This document shows positions 27,735-35,889 of a DNA stretch of 64,000 nt, one piece after another. Source of the stretch: Anderseniella sp963700895 (GTDB taxonomy: Bacteria > Pseudomonadota > Alphaproteobacteria > Rhizobiales > Aestuariivirgaceae); NCBI GenBank assembly GCA_963700895.1, contig CAVOZI010000016.1:587060-651059 (forward strand), given 5' to 3'. Under the pieces are notes generated by a model. It saw only the letters and a list, made by a program, of their open reading frames with translations. It was not told the DNA's origin and did not search any database. Both the position numbers and the translations under genes were made by a program. Numbering within the stretch: the first letter of the stretch is position 1; each line of letters opens with the position of its first letter.

Positions 27735-28436
27735 GTCCTGCTGGCGCGGCGTACCTTGCGGTAATGGCCGGGGTCGGTCTGCAGCAGATCCTGTTCCTGC
27801 CTGTGAAGCTCGATGTCAGCGTCCGACATGGGCGTCCATTCGAGCTGCATCTGTTCGCGCCGGAACGGAATGCCTTGCGCCACTGGCGTACCGCGCGCCA
27901 GCACGCCTTCGAACTCCGCGTCAATCCAGTGCGCTGGAAAGTGCACGAAGCCGGATGAGTAAGCGTCCGTATCGACGACGCCTGCAAAGCTGCGAAACGG
28001 CAGGTCGGGCCGGTTGAGCGGATGGGTGAACAGCATCGAAACGCCCGGCTCGGTCTCGATGGTCCAGAAGTTGTTAAACTTCACCACGAAGTCCGTGTCC
28101 GCCTTGCCGGGCATGCCGGTTGCCTGTTCCGGAACGTGCACCCCTATGGGCGAGCGCGTCTGGCGTGAGTGGGCAGATCGTGGCAGGTCCCGACTGCCAG
28201 AAGAACTCGCCACCACGCACTTCAACGTCGCACGGCAGCAGGAACAGCACACCGGTCTGCATCGCGTCGAGCATCGGTGCGCAATGCTTCAGCGTGCGCA
28301 CTTCAAGGCCGTCCAGCACATCGCTTGCGGCTTTCGACGGCATTTGCTTCAGCCAGTCGGGCAGAGACTGCGCAGCCGGCAGTGGCCGCAGCAGAAACGG
28401 CTCGTATTCCGGCAGGCATCTGAAGATGAGGTTCAT
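27731..28436 (-). pseudogene. Conserved hypothetical protein (DUF6065-like), frameshifted
   Basis: The N-terminal part, from ATG 28436 (MNLIFRCLPEYEPFLLRPLP), is in one frame to ICPLTPDAL; the rest, PIGVHVPEQATGMPGKADTD onward to a basic C-terminus, is in another. Deleting one base near 28151-28153 gives a continuous protein of about 234 residues. Features such as VVKFNNFWTIETEPGVSMLF and FAGVVDTDAYSSGFVHFPAHW resemble a family of small proteins I know as DUF6065; this name is given with caution. Function unknown. It lies 9 bases after a transporter operon on the same strand and may be its last gene. Confidence 0.65.
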
Positions 28437-28445
28437 TGGACCGTG

Positions 28446-29285
28446 TCAGGGCTGCTTGCTGCGCTGCTTCGCCAACACGTAAGCGACCGCAAAACCCACG
28501 GTCAAGATGATGAACATGACCCCGATGGCATTGATCATGGGCGACAGGCCAAAGCGCATCCGGGCACCGATCTCGGTGACGAGTGTCCACGACCCGCCGA
28601 TGGAGAAGAAGGTGGTGTTGTAGTTCTCGATCGATTGCAGGAATGCGATGACCGCTGCCGTCGCCATGGTGGGATACAGGAACGGCAACGTGATGCGGCA
28701 AAAAACGAAGAAACTCGACGCGCCGAGGTCAAGCGCGGCCTCCTCCTGTGTACGATCCTGGCGCTGCAGCCGCGCCATGAACAGCAACATGCAGTACGAT
28801 GCGATGAAGGAACTCTGCGCAATTGTTGCGGTCAACAGGCCTGCGTCCACGCCGAACACGTCACGCCAGAAGATCATCGTGGTGACGCCAAGGATAATGC
28901 CTGGTGTCAGCACCGGTGAGACCAGCAGCGTGTAGAGCAGCGTGTTGGCGCGGCTCTCAAGCCGGGTCAGCAACAAGGCGCCGGCCAGCCCCAGAGGGAT
29001 GGAGATCACGATGACGCCAGCGGCTATCATCAGCGAGTGCCACAGGCCCTCCATCATCCTCCTGTCCTCGATGATGGCCGGAAACCACTGGAGCGTCGTG
29101 CCCTGCCAGTCGGTGATCGACGGCGTGGGATTGGCGTTGAACGCCGCAAAGACCATGATGATCAATGGCAGGAACATGTAGGCGAAGAAGAGCACGAGGT
29201 AGCCGTTGAGGATAACCGGCGCCAAGTCTCTTCTCGCACTTGCGGCGGCTCGCTGGCTCGTCCTGTCCAGTGCCAGCGTGCTCAT
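28446..29285 (-). CDS. Polyamine-type ABC transporter permease (PotC-like)
   Basis: A 279-residue inner-membrane permease with about six membrane segments and the ABC permease EAA-type loop (EEAALDLGASSFFVFCRITLP). ATG 29285 overlaps the previous permease's stop as ATGA; the open frame to 29348 is not used. It is the second permease of a PotABCD-type importer. Annotated substrate class is spermidine/putrescine, but divergence from phnCDE and possible Pho boxes upstream make an aminophosphonate possible. Confidence 0.88.
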   Translation of the reverse strand: MSTLALDRTSQRAAASARRDLAPVILNGYLVLFFAYMFLPLIIMVFAAFNANPTPSITDWQGTTLQWFPAIIEDRRMMEGLWHSLMIAAGVIVISIPLGLAGALLLTRLESRANTLLYTLLVSPVLTPGIILGVTTMIFWRDVFGVDAGLLTATIAQSSFIASYCMLLFMARLQRQDRTQEEAALDLGASSFFVFCRITLPFLYPTMATAAVIAFLQSIENYNTTFFSIGGSWTLVTEIGARMRFGLSPMINAIGVMFIILTVGFAVAYVLAKQRSKQP

Positions 29286-30499
29286 CTTGCAATCTCCCGG
29301 ATGCCAACCTTGAACACGCTCATCATGACCAGGATGAAGACGATGCAAGCCGCAAGCAGCAACACCGAATAGGCGGCGCCGATGTTCCAGTTGGAGGCCT
29401 CGAAGAAAGCGCGATAAATGACCTGGCTGAACCAGTCCGGATGCAGGCCGCGACCGACGATTTCCGGAACGGCGATGGAGCCGGCGGACAGCATGAAGGT
29501 CATGATGGCGCCCACTGCGATGCCTGGCTTGGCATGGGGTAGGACTACCCTGGTGTGCACCTTCCAGACCGATGCGCCAAGGTCGCGCGCAGCCTCGATC
29601 TGGTTTCGGTCGAGCGTTTCGATGGTGTTGTAGATGGGGAACACCATGAACAGGATGTAGGCATAGACCATGACCGCGAAGACCGCCCCGTTGGAGGCAA
29701 CGAACCGGAAGCCTTCACCGGCCGCGAGGTCGATAACGCCGAGCCAGCCGAGCGCGGCATTGAGCAGTCCCTGCTTCTCGAGAATCATGACCCAGGCAAA
29801 GATGCGCAGCAGCTCATTGATGGCGTATGGGATGACGAGCAGCAGCATAAGGACCATTGCCTGGTTGCTGCTGGAACTTTGCGCCGCCGCATAGGCAACC
29901 GGATAGCACACCGCAAAGCACAGCAACGTCACGCACACTGCATAAAGCAGTGTCATGCCGAAGATGGTCGCGTGGATATGGCTGATGCCGGTGAAGTTCT
30001 TCAGCGACAGGCCGGTGTTTTCCTCCGCCTGCCGCTTGGCCTCGCGCTCACGGGCCTCAAGGTCGGCAACTTGCAACTCGACCTGCAGCTTGCGGGCTTC
30101 AAGTTCCACGATTCGCGCGCCTGGATCAGCGGCATCGGCGCCTGCCTGGGTGCCGGGTGACGGCAGGCCGATCGTGGGGGATGGCAGCCCGGGTGAAGGC
30201 ATCAATGACGGTGACGGCAGCGAAGTAGAGGGCGAGGACGGGCCGGCTGTGCCCGGCTGCGCGGCGTTCTGCTGGCTCTTCAGGCGGTCGAGATCCAGAT
30301 TGATGGTGCCAAGTTCGGCATAGGCCCTGTCCAGATCGGCGAACAGCTGTGCTGCCTCGCCGCCACGATCCTGATAGGTGAATGCACGTTTCACCATGGT
30401 CAGTTGCGGCAGCACGATCAGCGCGCCGATCCAGAACGCCACCAGCGCAATCAACACACCGGTAAGCGGACGGCCAAAGCTTGCAATCAGCCTATTCAC
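29282..30499 (-). CDS. Polyamine-type ABC permease (PotB-like) with large Pro/Ser-rich insert
   Basis: A 405-residue permease, over 100 residues longer than typical PotB. The first membrane segment (about 13-35) is followed by an insert at about 41-165: a helical stretch (47-78), a Pro/Ser-rich low-complexity run (82-117, repeated LPSPS/LPSPG-like units) and a charged coiled-coil-like helix (127-163, ELEARKLQVELQVADLEARE). After this the usual five membrane segments and EAA-type loop (EAARDLGASVWKVHTRVVLP) are present. The insert should lie on the periplasmic side. Start ATG 30499 overlaps the ATPase stop by 8 bases. Confidence 0.88.
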   Translation of the reverse strand: MNRLIASFGRPLTGVLIALVAFWIGALIVLPQLTMVKRAFTYQDRGGEAAQLFADLDRAYAELGTINLDLDRLKSQQNAAQPGTAGPSSPSTSLPSPSLMPSPGLPSPTIGLPSPGTQAGADAADPGARIVELEARKLQVELQVADLEAREREAKRQAEENTGLSLKNFTGISHIHATIFGMTLLYAVCVTLLCFAVCYPVAYAAAQSSSSNQAMVLMLLLVIPYAINELLRIFAWVMILEKQGLLNAALGWLGVIDLAAGEGFRFVASNGAVFAVMVYAYILFMVFPIYNTIETLDRNQIEAARDLGASVWKVHTRVVLPHAKPGIAVGAIMTFMLSAGSIAVPEIVGRGLHPDWFSQVIYRAFFEASNWNIGAAYSVLLLAACIVFILVMMSVFKVGIREIAR

Positions 30500-31598
30500 G
30501 GGCCAGCTCTCCGGATCGCATGACCATTGCGTCCTCGCCGGAAAAGCCCAGCCGGTAGCTGCCGGTCAGATCGGCAGGAAGTTCTGCGTCGTTGGTCAGG
30601 TGGACACTGATTGGCAAACCTGCTGCCCGGGCATGAAGGTTGACAAAGGGCCCTTCCAGGTCACGCCGTTCGATCTGCACGTCGATCTGGTTGGCCGGGC
30701 CCTTGCCGCGCCGGGACTTCAGCAACTGGACCCGCTCCGGCCGGATCAGCAGGATTGCGTCATCGCCGCGCGCAAGGCCGTGACGGTTGAGGCCGACAAG
30801 CTTGCCGGCGGGCGTATCAACTGCCGCCATTCCGCGTTCCACCTCGACCACCGTGCCGCGCAGGATGTTCTGTTCGCCCACGAAGGTGGCCACGAATGGC
30901 GAGGACGGGCTGGAATAGATCTCGTCGGTGGTGCCGACCTGCTCGATAATGCCCTGATTCATCACCGCAACGCGATCCGACATGGTGAGCGCCTCGCCCT
31001 GGTCATGGGTGATGTAGACAAAGGTGACGCCGGTCTGGCGCTGTATCTGCTTGAGTTCGGCGCGCATGTGCTGACGCAGCTTCAGGTCAAGCGCCGAGAG
31101 CGGTTCGTCGAGCAGTAGTACGGCCGGCTCAACCGCGAGCGCTCGTGCAATGGCAACGCGCTGCCTCTGACCGCCCGACAGTTGCCCTGGCGTCTTGAGT
31201 GCCTGCTCTTCGAGTGCCACCATTCGCAGCAGCTCCATGGCGCGTTCGCGGCGGGCTGCCCTGGCAATCCCTCTGGCCTCCAGCCCGAAGGCAACGTTCT
31301 CCCACACGCTCATCAACGGAAACAGCGCGAGGTTCTGGAAGATCAGGGCAGTGGGGCGCTCATTCGGCCGGATGCCCAACATGGATTTCCCGCCGATCAG
31401 CACGTCGCCGGTGGACGGGGCGAGAAAGCCCGAGATCATCCGCAGGATGGTTGTCTTGCCACAACCCGACGGGCCGAGGATCGAGAAGAACTCGCCTGCC
31501 CGTATCAGCAGATCGGTCGGTTGAACGGCGACGAAATCGTTGAACCGCATCGAGCAACCCAAAAGCTCGATGTCCTGTCCATGCATCAGGGTCGTCAT
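30492..31598 (-). CDS. Polyamine-type ABC transporter ATP-binding protein (PotA-like)
   Basis: A 368-residue ATPase. Walker A GPSGCGKTT, Q-loop QNLALFP, signature LSGGQRQRVA, Walker B VLLLDEPLSALD and switch His in YITHDQGEA are all present, and a TOBE regulatory domain fills the C-terminal third. ATG 31598 is used because AGGGAA lies 7 bases upstream; an open frame continues to 31637. It energises the two permeases that overlap it downstream. Confidence 0.92.
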   Translation of the reverse strand: MTTLMHGQDIELLGCSMRFNDFVAVQPTDLLIRAGEFFSILGPSGCGKTTILRMISGFLAPSTGDVLIGGKSMLGIRPNERPTALIFQNLALFPLMSVWENVAFGLEARGIARAARRERAMELLRMVALEEQALKTPGQLSGGQRQRVAIARALAVEPAVLLLDEPLSALDLKLRQHMRAELKQIQRQTGVTFVYITHDQGEALTMSDRVAVMNQGIIEQVGTTDEIYSSPSSPFVATFVGEQNILRGTVVEVERGMAAVDTPAGKLVGLNRHGLARGDDAILLIRPERVQLLKSRRGKGPANQIDVQIERRDLEGPFVNLHARAAGLPISVHLTNDAELPADLTGSYRLGFSGEDAMVMRSGELARE

Positions 31599-31685
31599 GC
31601 CATTGTTCCCTGTCTGAAAGGCATTTGCCGGCCGCAACCTTGATTGTGCCGCGGCCGGCCGGGTGTCTTCAATCCGTCAACGCGA

Positions 31686-32804
31686 TCAGGCGTTGGTGAT
31701 CATGTCGACATATTGCTGGCGCATCGGGGCGAACCACGGTGTGTCAGCCTGCCACCACCACAGGTTGGCCAGGTTCTCCGCGTTGTAGACCTCGTTGAAC
31801 TGCCGCTTGTAGTCGTCGCCGGCATGGTCGGCAGCGCCCTTGACCGCCGAGTTGTAACCGGTGTTGGCGGACATCATGCCGGCCATCACCGGATCAAGCA
31901 TGGCATTGATGAAGGCATAGCCCTGCTCGACGTTCTCGGCCCCTGAAGGCATGCCGACCGAGTCCATCCAGGTGATGCCGCCTTCCTTCGGCATGGCGTA
32001 CTTCCAGGCCGCGTCTTCGCGGTTGAGCAGCAAGCCGGTGGTGTCCCAGGTCTGACCGATCTTGGCGCCAGCCTGCTTGAAGGCGTTGGTTGCCTCGGTG
32101 GCATTGTTCCAGAAGGCTGCAACGTTCTTCTTGCGGTCGATGACGAACTGCGCGCAGGCTTCCCATACACGCTTGGCGTCTTCTTCCGACTTGTAGACGT
32201 CCATCATGCGGTTCGACTTCAATTCGCCGATGGCGTCGAGGTAGAGACCAACGCCCATGATGACCGACTTCTGGCGGAAGGCAGCCTTGCCCTCGGCTTC
32301 CGGCATCCACAGCGAGCCGAACGACACTTCACTCAGCGGCATGTCCTTCGAGTTGTAGGTAATCGCCTCGGTGCCCCAGTTGAACGGCAGCAGCATGCGC
32401 TTGCCGCGGTAGGTGGCGCCCAGCTGGACCGAGTTGCGGTACATGGAGTTGATCAGGTTCGAGATGTTGGCCTTGCTCTCGTCGATCGGCTGCAACAGGT
32501 CGTCCGGGTAATAGTTGTTGCCGTTGGTCACCGACGGGAAAATGACGTCGAAGCCCTTGCCACCGGCTGCCTTGAGCTTCTGCTCTGCTTCGTCGTTCGA
32601 GCCGTAGGTGGACAGGTTTACCTTGATGCCGGTGTCCTTCTCGAACTTCTCGATCATGTTCTGCTGAACGTAATCGCCCCACGCGAACACGTTGACCTGG
32701 CCAGACGATGCCAGTGCATCAGGTGCGCGCAATATGGCCGGCGCGGCAAGCGCCACTGCGCCTGCAGCGGTTGTTTTCAGGATTTGACGGCGGGAAACGC
32801 TCAT
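31686..32804 (-). CDS. Polyamine-type periplasmic binding protein (PotD/PotF-like), Tat signal
   Basis: A 372-residue solute-binding protein with a twin-arginine-type signal (SRRQILKTTAAGAVALAAPA). The mature part begins VNVFAWGDYVQQNMIEKFEKDTG, the classical PotD/PotF start, and keeps an aromatic-rich fold (LANLWWWQADTPWFAP) that fits an amine-bearing ligand. First gene of the potDABC-like operon; GGAGAG precedes the ATG. It is divergent from phnC. The ligand may be a polyamine or an amine-containing phosphonate such as 2-aminoethylphosphonate; sequence alone does not decide. Confidence 0.9.
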   Translation of the reverse strand: MSVSRRQILKTTAAGAVALAAPAILRAPDALASSGQVNVFAWGDYVQQNMIEKFEKDTGIKVNLSTYGSNDEAEQKLKAAGGKGFDVIFPSVTNGNNYYPDDLLQPIDESKANISNLINSMYRNSVQLGATYRGKRMLLPFNWGTEAITYNSKDMPLSEVSFGSLWMPEAEGKAAFRQKSVIMGVGLYLDAIGELKSNRMMDVYKSEEDAKRVWEACAQFVIDRKKNVAAFWNNATEATNAFKQAGAKIGQTWDTTGLLLNREDAAWKYAMPKEGGITWMDSVGMPSGAENVEQGYAFINAMLDPVMAGMMSANTGYNSAVKGAADHAGDDYKRQFNEVYNAENLANLWWWQADTPWFAPMRQQYVDMITNA

Positions 32805-32866
32805 TGGTTCTCTCCACGATTTCTCTGCACGGGGATGTGCACGGAAAAGGGCGATATCCTGCGTTT

Positions 32867-32906
32867 TGCGCAGTCAGGTTACGGATCGGTGACAATTGCA
32901 TGAAGC
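32867..32906 (-). promoter_or_regulatory. Candidate Pho-box array facing the polyamine-type transporter operon
   Basis: On the minus strand four heptamers start every 11 bases: GCTTCAT (32900-32906), TTGTCAC (32889-32895), CCGTAAC (32878-32884) and CTGCGCA (32867-32873). The second matches the PhoB half-site CTGTCAY at six of seven positions; the others are weaker. The array ends 62 bases before the ATG at 32804. The inner TGACAATTGC is repeated at 43377-43386 in front of phnG. Confidence 0.45.
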
Positions 32907-32987
32907 GCCGCTGCCGGGCGGCCCGGCACGCCTTCAGATGCAGCCTGTCACATGCTGGCTATCGGCCGCACTTGGTTATCCACAGCC

Positions 32988-33038
32988 CCTTCGCACAACC
33001 GTCATGGAAGCATTCAGCAACTGTCACAAACGCTCAAT
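32988..33038 (+). promoter_or_regulatory. Candidate Pho-box array upstream of phnC
   Basis: Heptamers at 11-base steps: CCTTCGC (32988), CCGTCAT (32999), GCATTCA (33010), CTGTCAC (33021) and GCTCAAT (33032). CTGTCAC is a perfect match to the E. coli half-site and CCGTCAT matches six of seven; they are exactly two steps apart. An additional CTGTCAC at 32945 is out of register. The array lies 45 to 95 bases before phnC, the expected place for PhoB activation. Confidence 0.5.
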
Positions 33039-33082
33039 AGGTTCCGGCCAGCCAATCAGAACGACCCAGGGGAACCAGTCCA

Positions 33083-33937
33083 ATGGTCAAGGCCGTTGAA
33101 GTCCAGAACCTTTCCAAGACTTTCGGAAAGAACAAGGCCCTCAAGGGTGTGTCGGTTGCTGTCGGGCAAGGTGAAATGGTGGCATTGATCGGTGCCTCCG
33201 GGTCGGGCAAGTCGACCCTGCTGCGCCACATCGCAGGCCTGGTCGAGGCCGACCGCGAAGGCAGCAACGAGATCCGGGTCCTCGGCCAGACCATGCAGTC
33301 AGGCGGACGCATAAATCCCGAAGCCCGGCGCATACGGTCAACCGTTGGCGTTGTCTTCCAGCAGTTCAACCTGGTGGGCAGGCTCAAGGTCCTGACCAAC
33401 GTACTCACCGGCAATCTGGGCTCCATGCCGCGCTGGAAGGGTTGTCTTTCACTGTTCTCCACAGCCCAGAAGCAAGCCGCAATGGAGGCGCTCAAGCGCG
33501 TTGGCATCGAAGCACAGGCCATGCAGCGCGGTTCGACCTTGTCCGGCGGCCAGCAGCAGCGCGCTGCAATCGCCCGCACCCTTGTGCAAGGCGCAATAGT
33601 CCTTATCGCCGATGAGCCGATTGCCTCGCTCGATCCGTCCTCTGCCCGCAAGGTGATGGACATTCTCGCCGAGCTGAACAGGAAGGACGGCATTACCGTG
33701 CTCGTATCCCTGCACCAGGTTGAATATGCACTGAACTATTGCGCCCGCACTATCGCGTTGCGCCATGGCGAGGTCGTCTATGATGGCCCGTCAGAGGCCC
33801 TGACCCCGGAATTCCTCGGGGAACTCTATGGCTCGGAAAGCGAAGAACTCTTCCTGCCTGGCCTGGAAGCGCGCACGGCGAAGAAATCGAAGCAGTCGCG
33901 CACACCGTCCATGACACTCAACCCCGCAGCGGCCTGA
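33083..33937 (+). CDS. phnC: Phosphonate ABC transporter ATP-binding protein
   Basis: A 284-residue ATPase of the phosphonate/phosphite importer family. Walker A GASGSGKST, signature LSGGQQQRAA, Walker B VLIADEPIASLD and switch His in VSLHQVEYAL are present; the long loop with FNLVGRLKVLTNVLTGNLG is typical of PhnC. AGGGGAA precedes the ATG. First gene of phnCDE-DUF1045, divergent from the polyamine-type importer and preceded by a candidate Pho box. Confidence 0.95.
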   Translation: MVKAVEVQNLSKTFGKNKALKGVSVAVGQGEMVALIGASGSGKSTLLRHIAGLVEADREGSNEIRVLGQTMQSGGRINPEARRIRSTVGVVFQQFNLVGRLKVLTNVLTGNLGSMPRWKGCLSLFSTAQKQAAMEALKRVGIEAQAMQRGSTLSGGQQQRAAIARTLVQGAIVLIADEPIASLDPSSARKVMDILAELNRKDGITVLVSLHQVEYALNYCARTIALRHGEVVYDGPSEALTPEFLGELYGSESEELFLPGLEARTAKKSKQSRTPSMTLNPAAA

Positions 33938-33993
33938 AGCGGGTCCTGCCACCTGTAATCACCAGCTTCAACAGAGCAACAAGGAGACGTTCA

Positions 33994-34995
33994 ATGCTCA
34001 AGAAGACGCTAATGGCTGCCATCCTCGCAGCGGGCGCACTTTCGGCAACCGCCGCCAGCGCCGAGGAGATGAAGGAAATCAACTTCGGCATCATCTCCAC
34101 TGAGTCCTCTGCCAACCTGAAATCCACGTGGCAGCCTTTCCTCGACGCCATGCAGAACAGCACCGGCCTGAAGATCAATGCATTCTTCGCTCCCGACTAT
34201 GCCGGCGTTATCGAAGGCATGCGGTTCGACAAGGTTCAGGTCGCCTGGTTCGGCAACAAGTCGGCGATGGAAGCCGTTGACCGCGCCGGTGGCGAAGTGT
34301 TCGCCCAGACTGTCGACAATGAAGGCAACCCCGGCTACTGGTCACTGCTGGTGACCCACAAGGACAGCCCGCTGAACTCCGTCGAAGATGTGCTTAAGTG
34401 CGATGGCACCCTGAACTTCGGCATCGGCGATCCGAACTCCACATCCGGCTTCCTGGTCCCGACCACCTATATCTTTGCCAAGAACAACGTCGAGCCGTCC
34501 AAGTGCTTCAAGACGGTGCGCAACGCCAACCACGAGACCAACGCCCTGGCAGCCGCCAACAAGCAGGTCGATGTGGCGACCAACAACACCGAGAACATGC
34601 GTCGGCTCGAAACCACCAACCCGGATGCCTTCAAGAACCTGAAGGTGATCTGGCAGTCGCCGCTGATCCCGTCCGACCCGCTGGTCTGGCGCAAGGAACT
34701 GGATGCCGACATCAAGTCGAAGATCTACACCTTCGTGATGACCTACGGCCGCATTGGCACCCCTGAAGAAGTGGCCGAAGCCCGCAAGGTACTGAGCTCG
34801 CTTCAGTGGGCACCGTTCCGCCCGTCGTCCGACGCGCAGCTTTACCCGATCCGCGTTCTCGACCTGAACAAGAGCATGCTCAAGGTTCGCGGCGACGAGA
34901 AGATGTCAGACGACGAGAAGAAGGCCAAGCTGGCTGAACTGCAGCAGCAGGCCGACGAGATCAACAAGTTCGCCGAGACCATCCCCGGCATGTAA
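33994..34995 (+). CDS. phnD: Phosphonate-binding periplasmic protein
   Basis: A 333-residue solute-binding protein with a Sec signal peptide (LMAAILAAGALSATAASA). PhnD family features include INFGIISTESSANLKSTW at the start of the mature protein and the phosphonate-loop region FGIGDPNSTSGFLVPTTYIF. It should deliver phosphonates to PhnE/PhnC. Separated from phnC by 56 bases and from phnE by an 81-base gap containing a strong hairpin. Confidence 0.95.
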   Translation: MLKKTLMAAILAAGALSATAASAEEMKEINFGIISTESSANLKSTWQPFLDAMQNSTGLKINAFFAPDYAGVIEGMRFDKVQVAWFGNKSAMEAVDRAGGEVFAQTVDNEGNPGYWSLLVTHKDSPLNSVEDVLKCDGTLNFGIGDPNSTSGFLVPTTYIFAKNNVEPSKCFKTVRNANHETNALAAANKQVDVATNNTENMRRLETTNPDAFKNLKVIWQSPLIPSDPLVWRKELDADIKSKIYTFVMTYGRIGTPEEVAEARKVLSSLQWAPFRPSSDAQLYPIRVLDLNKSMLKVRGDEKMSDDEKKAKLAELQQQADEINKFAETIPGM

Positions 34996-35023
34996 GGCGT
35001 GCCCTGACGTCCGAGTGCAGACT

Positions 35024-35057
35024 GCCCGCTCCGGTCGATGCCGGAGCGGGCCATTTT
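35024..35057 (+). terminator. Hairpin between phnD and phnE (attenuating terminator)
   Basis: A perfect 11-base inverted repeat, GCCCGCTCCGG (35024-35034) and CCGGAGCGGGC (35041-35051), with a 6-base loop, followed by CATTTT. It resembles an intrinsic terminator with a short T run and sits inside an operon, so partial termination or protection of the binding-protein mRNA is likely, giving more PhnD than PhnE. Confidence 0.75.
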
Positions 35058-35076
35058 CCACCAGCAGGATAAAGAC

Positions 35077-35889
35077 ATGAACGCCGATGCCGTACAGCAC
35101 GAAAGACTGGTCGCGGTACCTCGCACGCCGCTCCGGGAGCAACTGGGCAAATGGGGCATCGGCCTCACCATCGCAGCCCTGCTGTGGTGGAGCTGGGCGC
35201 CGGCCGAGATGTACCGCTGGACGGCCCTGATCACAGACGCCGGCAACATGGCGGAATTCGCCAAGGGCTTCCTCAAGCCGAATTTCCGGGACTGGGACCT
35301 TTATCTCACCGACATGCTGGTGACGGTGCAGATCGCCGTCTGGGGCACGTTCCTGTCGATTCTTTTCGGTATCCCGTTCGCCATCCTGTCGTCCTCAAAC
35401 ATCTGCCCGCAGTGGATCGTGCAGCCGGTTCGCCGGTTGATGGACGCCTGCCGGTCGATCAATGAAATGGTCTTTGCGCTGCTGTTTGTGGTGGCTGTCG
35501 GCCTTGGTCCGTTCGCCGGCGTGATGGCACTGTTCGTTCACAATCTGGGCGTCGTTGCCAAGCTGTTCTCCGAGTCGGTTGAAGCCATTGACCCGCGCCC
35601 CGTCGAAGGCATCCGGGCCACCGGTGCCTCGAAGCTGCAAGAGATCATTTTTGGCGTCATACCACAGGTGACGCCACACTGGATCTCGTTCGGTCTTTAC
35701 CGCTTCGAGACCAGTGTGCGCTCGGCAACCGTGCTGGGCATCGTAGGTGCCGGCGGTATCGGTCAGATGCTGTGGGAGAACATCCGCAGCTTCGCCTATG
35801 CCGAAACGGCAGCAATCATGGTGATCATCATCGTATCGATCACGCTTATTGACTTGCTCTCCCAACGGCTGCGCAAATGGGCGATCTAG
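35077..35889 (+). CDS. phnE: Phosphonate ABC transporter permease
   Basis: A 270-residue permease with about six membrane segments. The family loop EAIDPRPVEGIRATGASKLQ and the C-terminal VLGIVGAGGIGQMLWENIRSF are characteristic of PhnE. ATG 35077 has AGGAT upstream; an in-frame start at 35038 would place the gene over the hairpin and is unlikely. Its end overlaps the DUF1045 gene by 13 bases. Confidence 0.94.
   Translation: MNADAVQHERLVAVPRTPLREQLGKWGIGLTIAALLWWSWAPAEMYRWTALITDAGNMAEFAKGFLKPNFRDWDLYLTDMLVTVQIAVWGTFLSILFGIPFAILSSSNICPQWIVQPVRRLMDACRSINEMVFALLFVVAVGLGPFAGVMALFVHNLGVVAKLFSESVEAIDPRPVEGIRATGASKLQEIIFGVIPQVTPHWISFGLYRFETSVRSATVLGIVGAGGIGQMLWENIRSFAYAETAAIMVIIIVSITLIDLLSQRLRKWAI

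Noticed and set aside
32945..32951. CTGTCAC as an additional phnC Pho box
   Set aside because: Out of the 11-base register of the array at 32988-33038 and with no good second half-site beside it.
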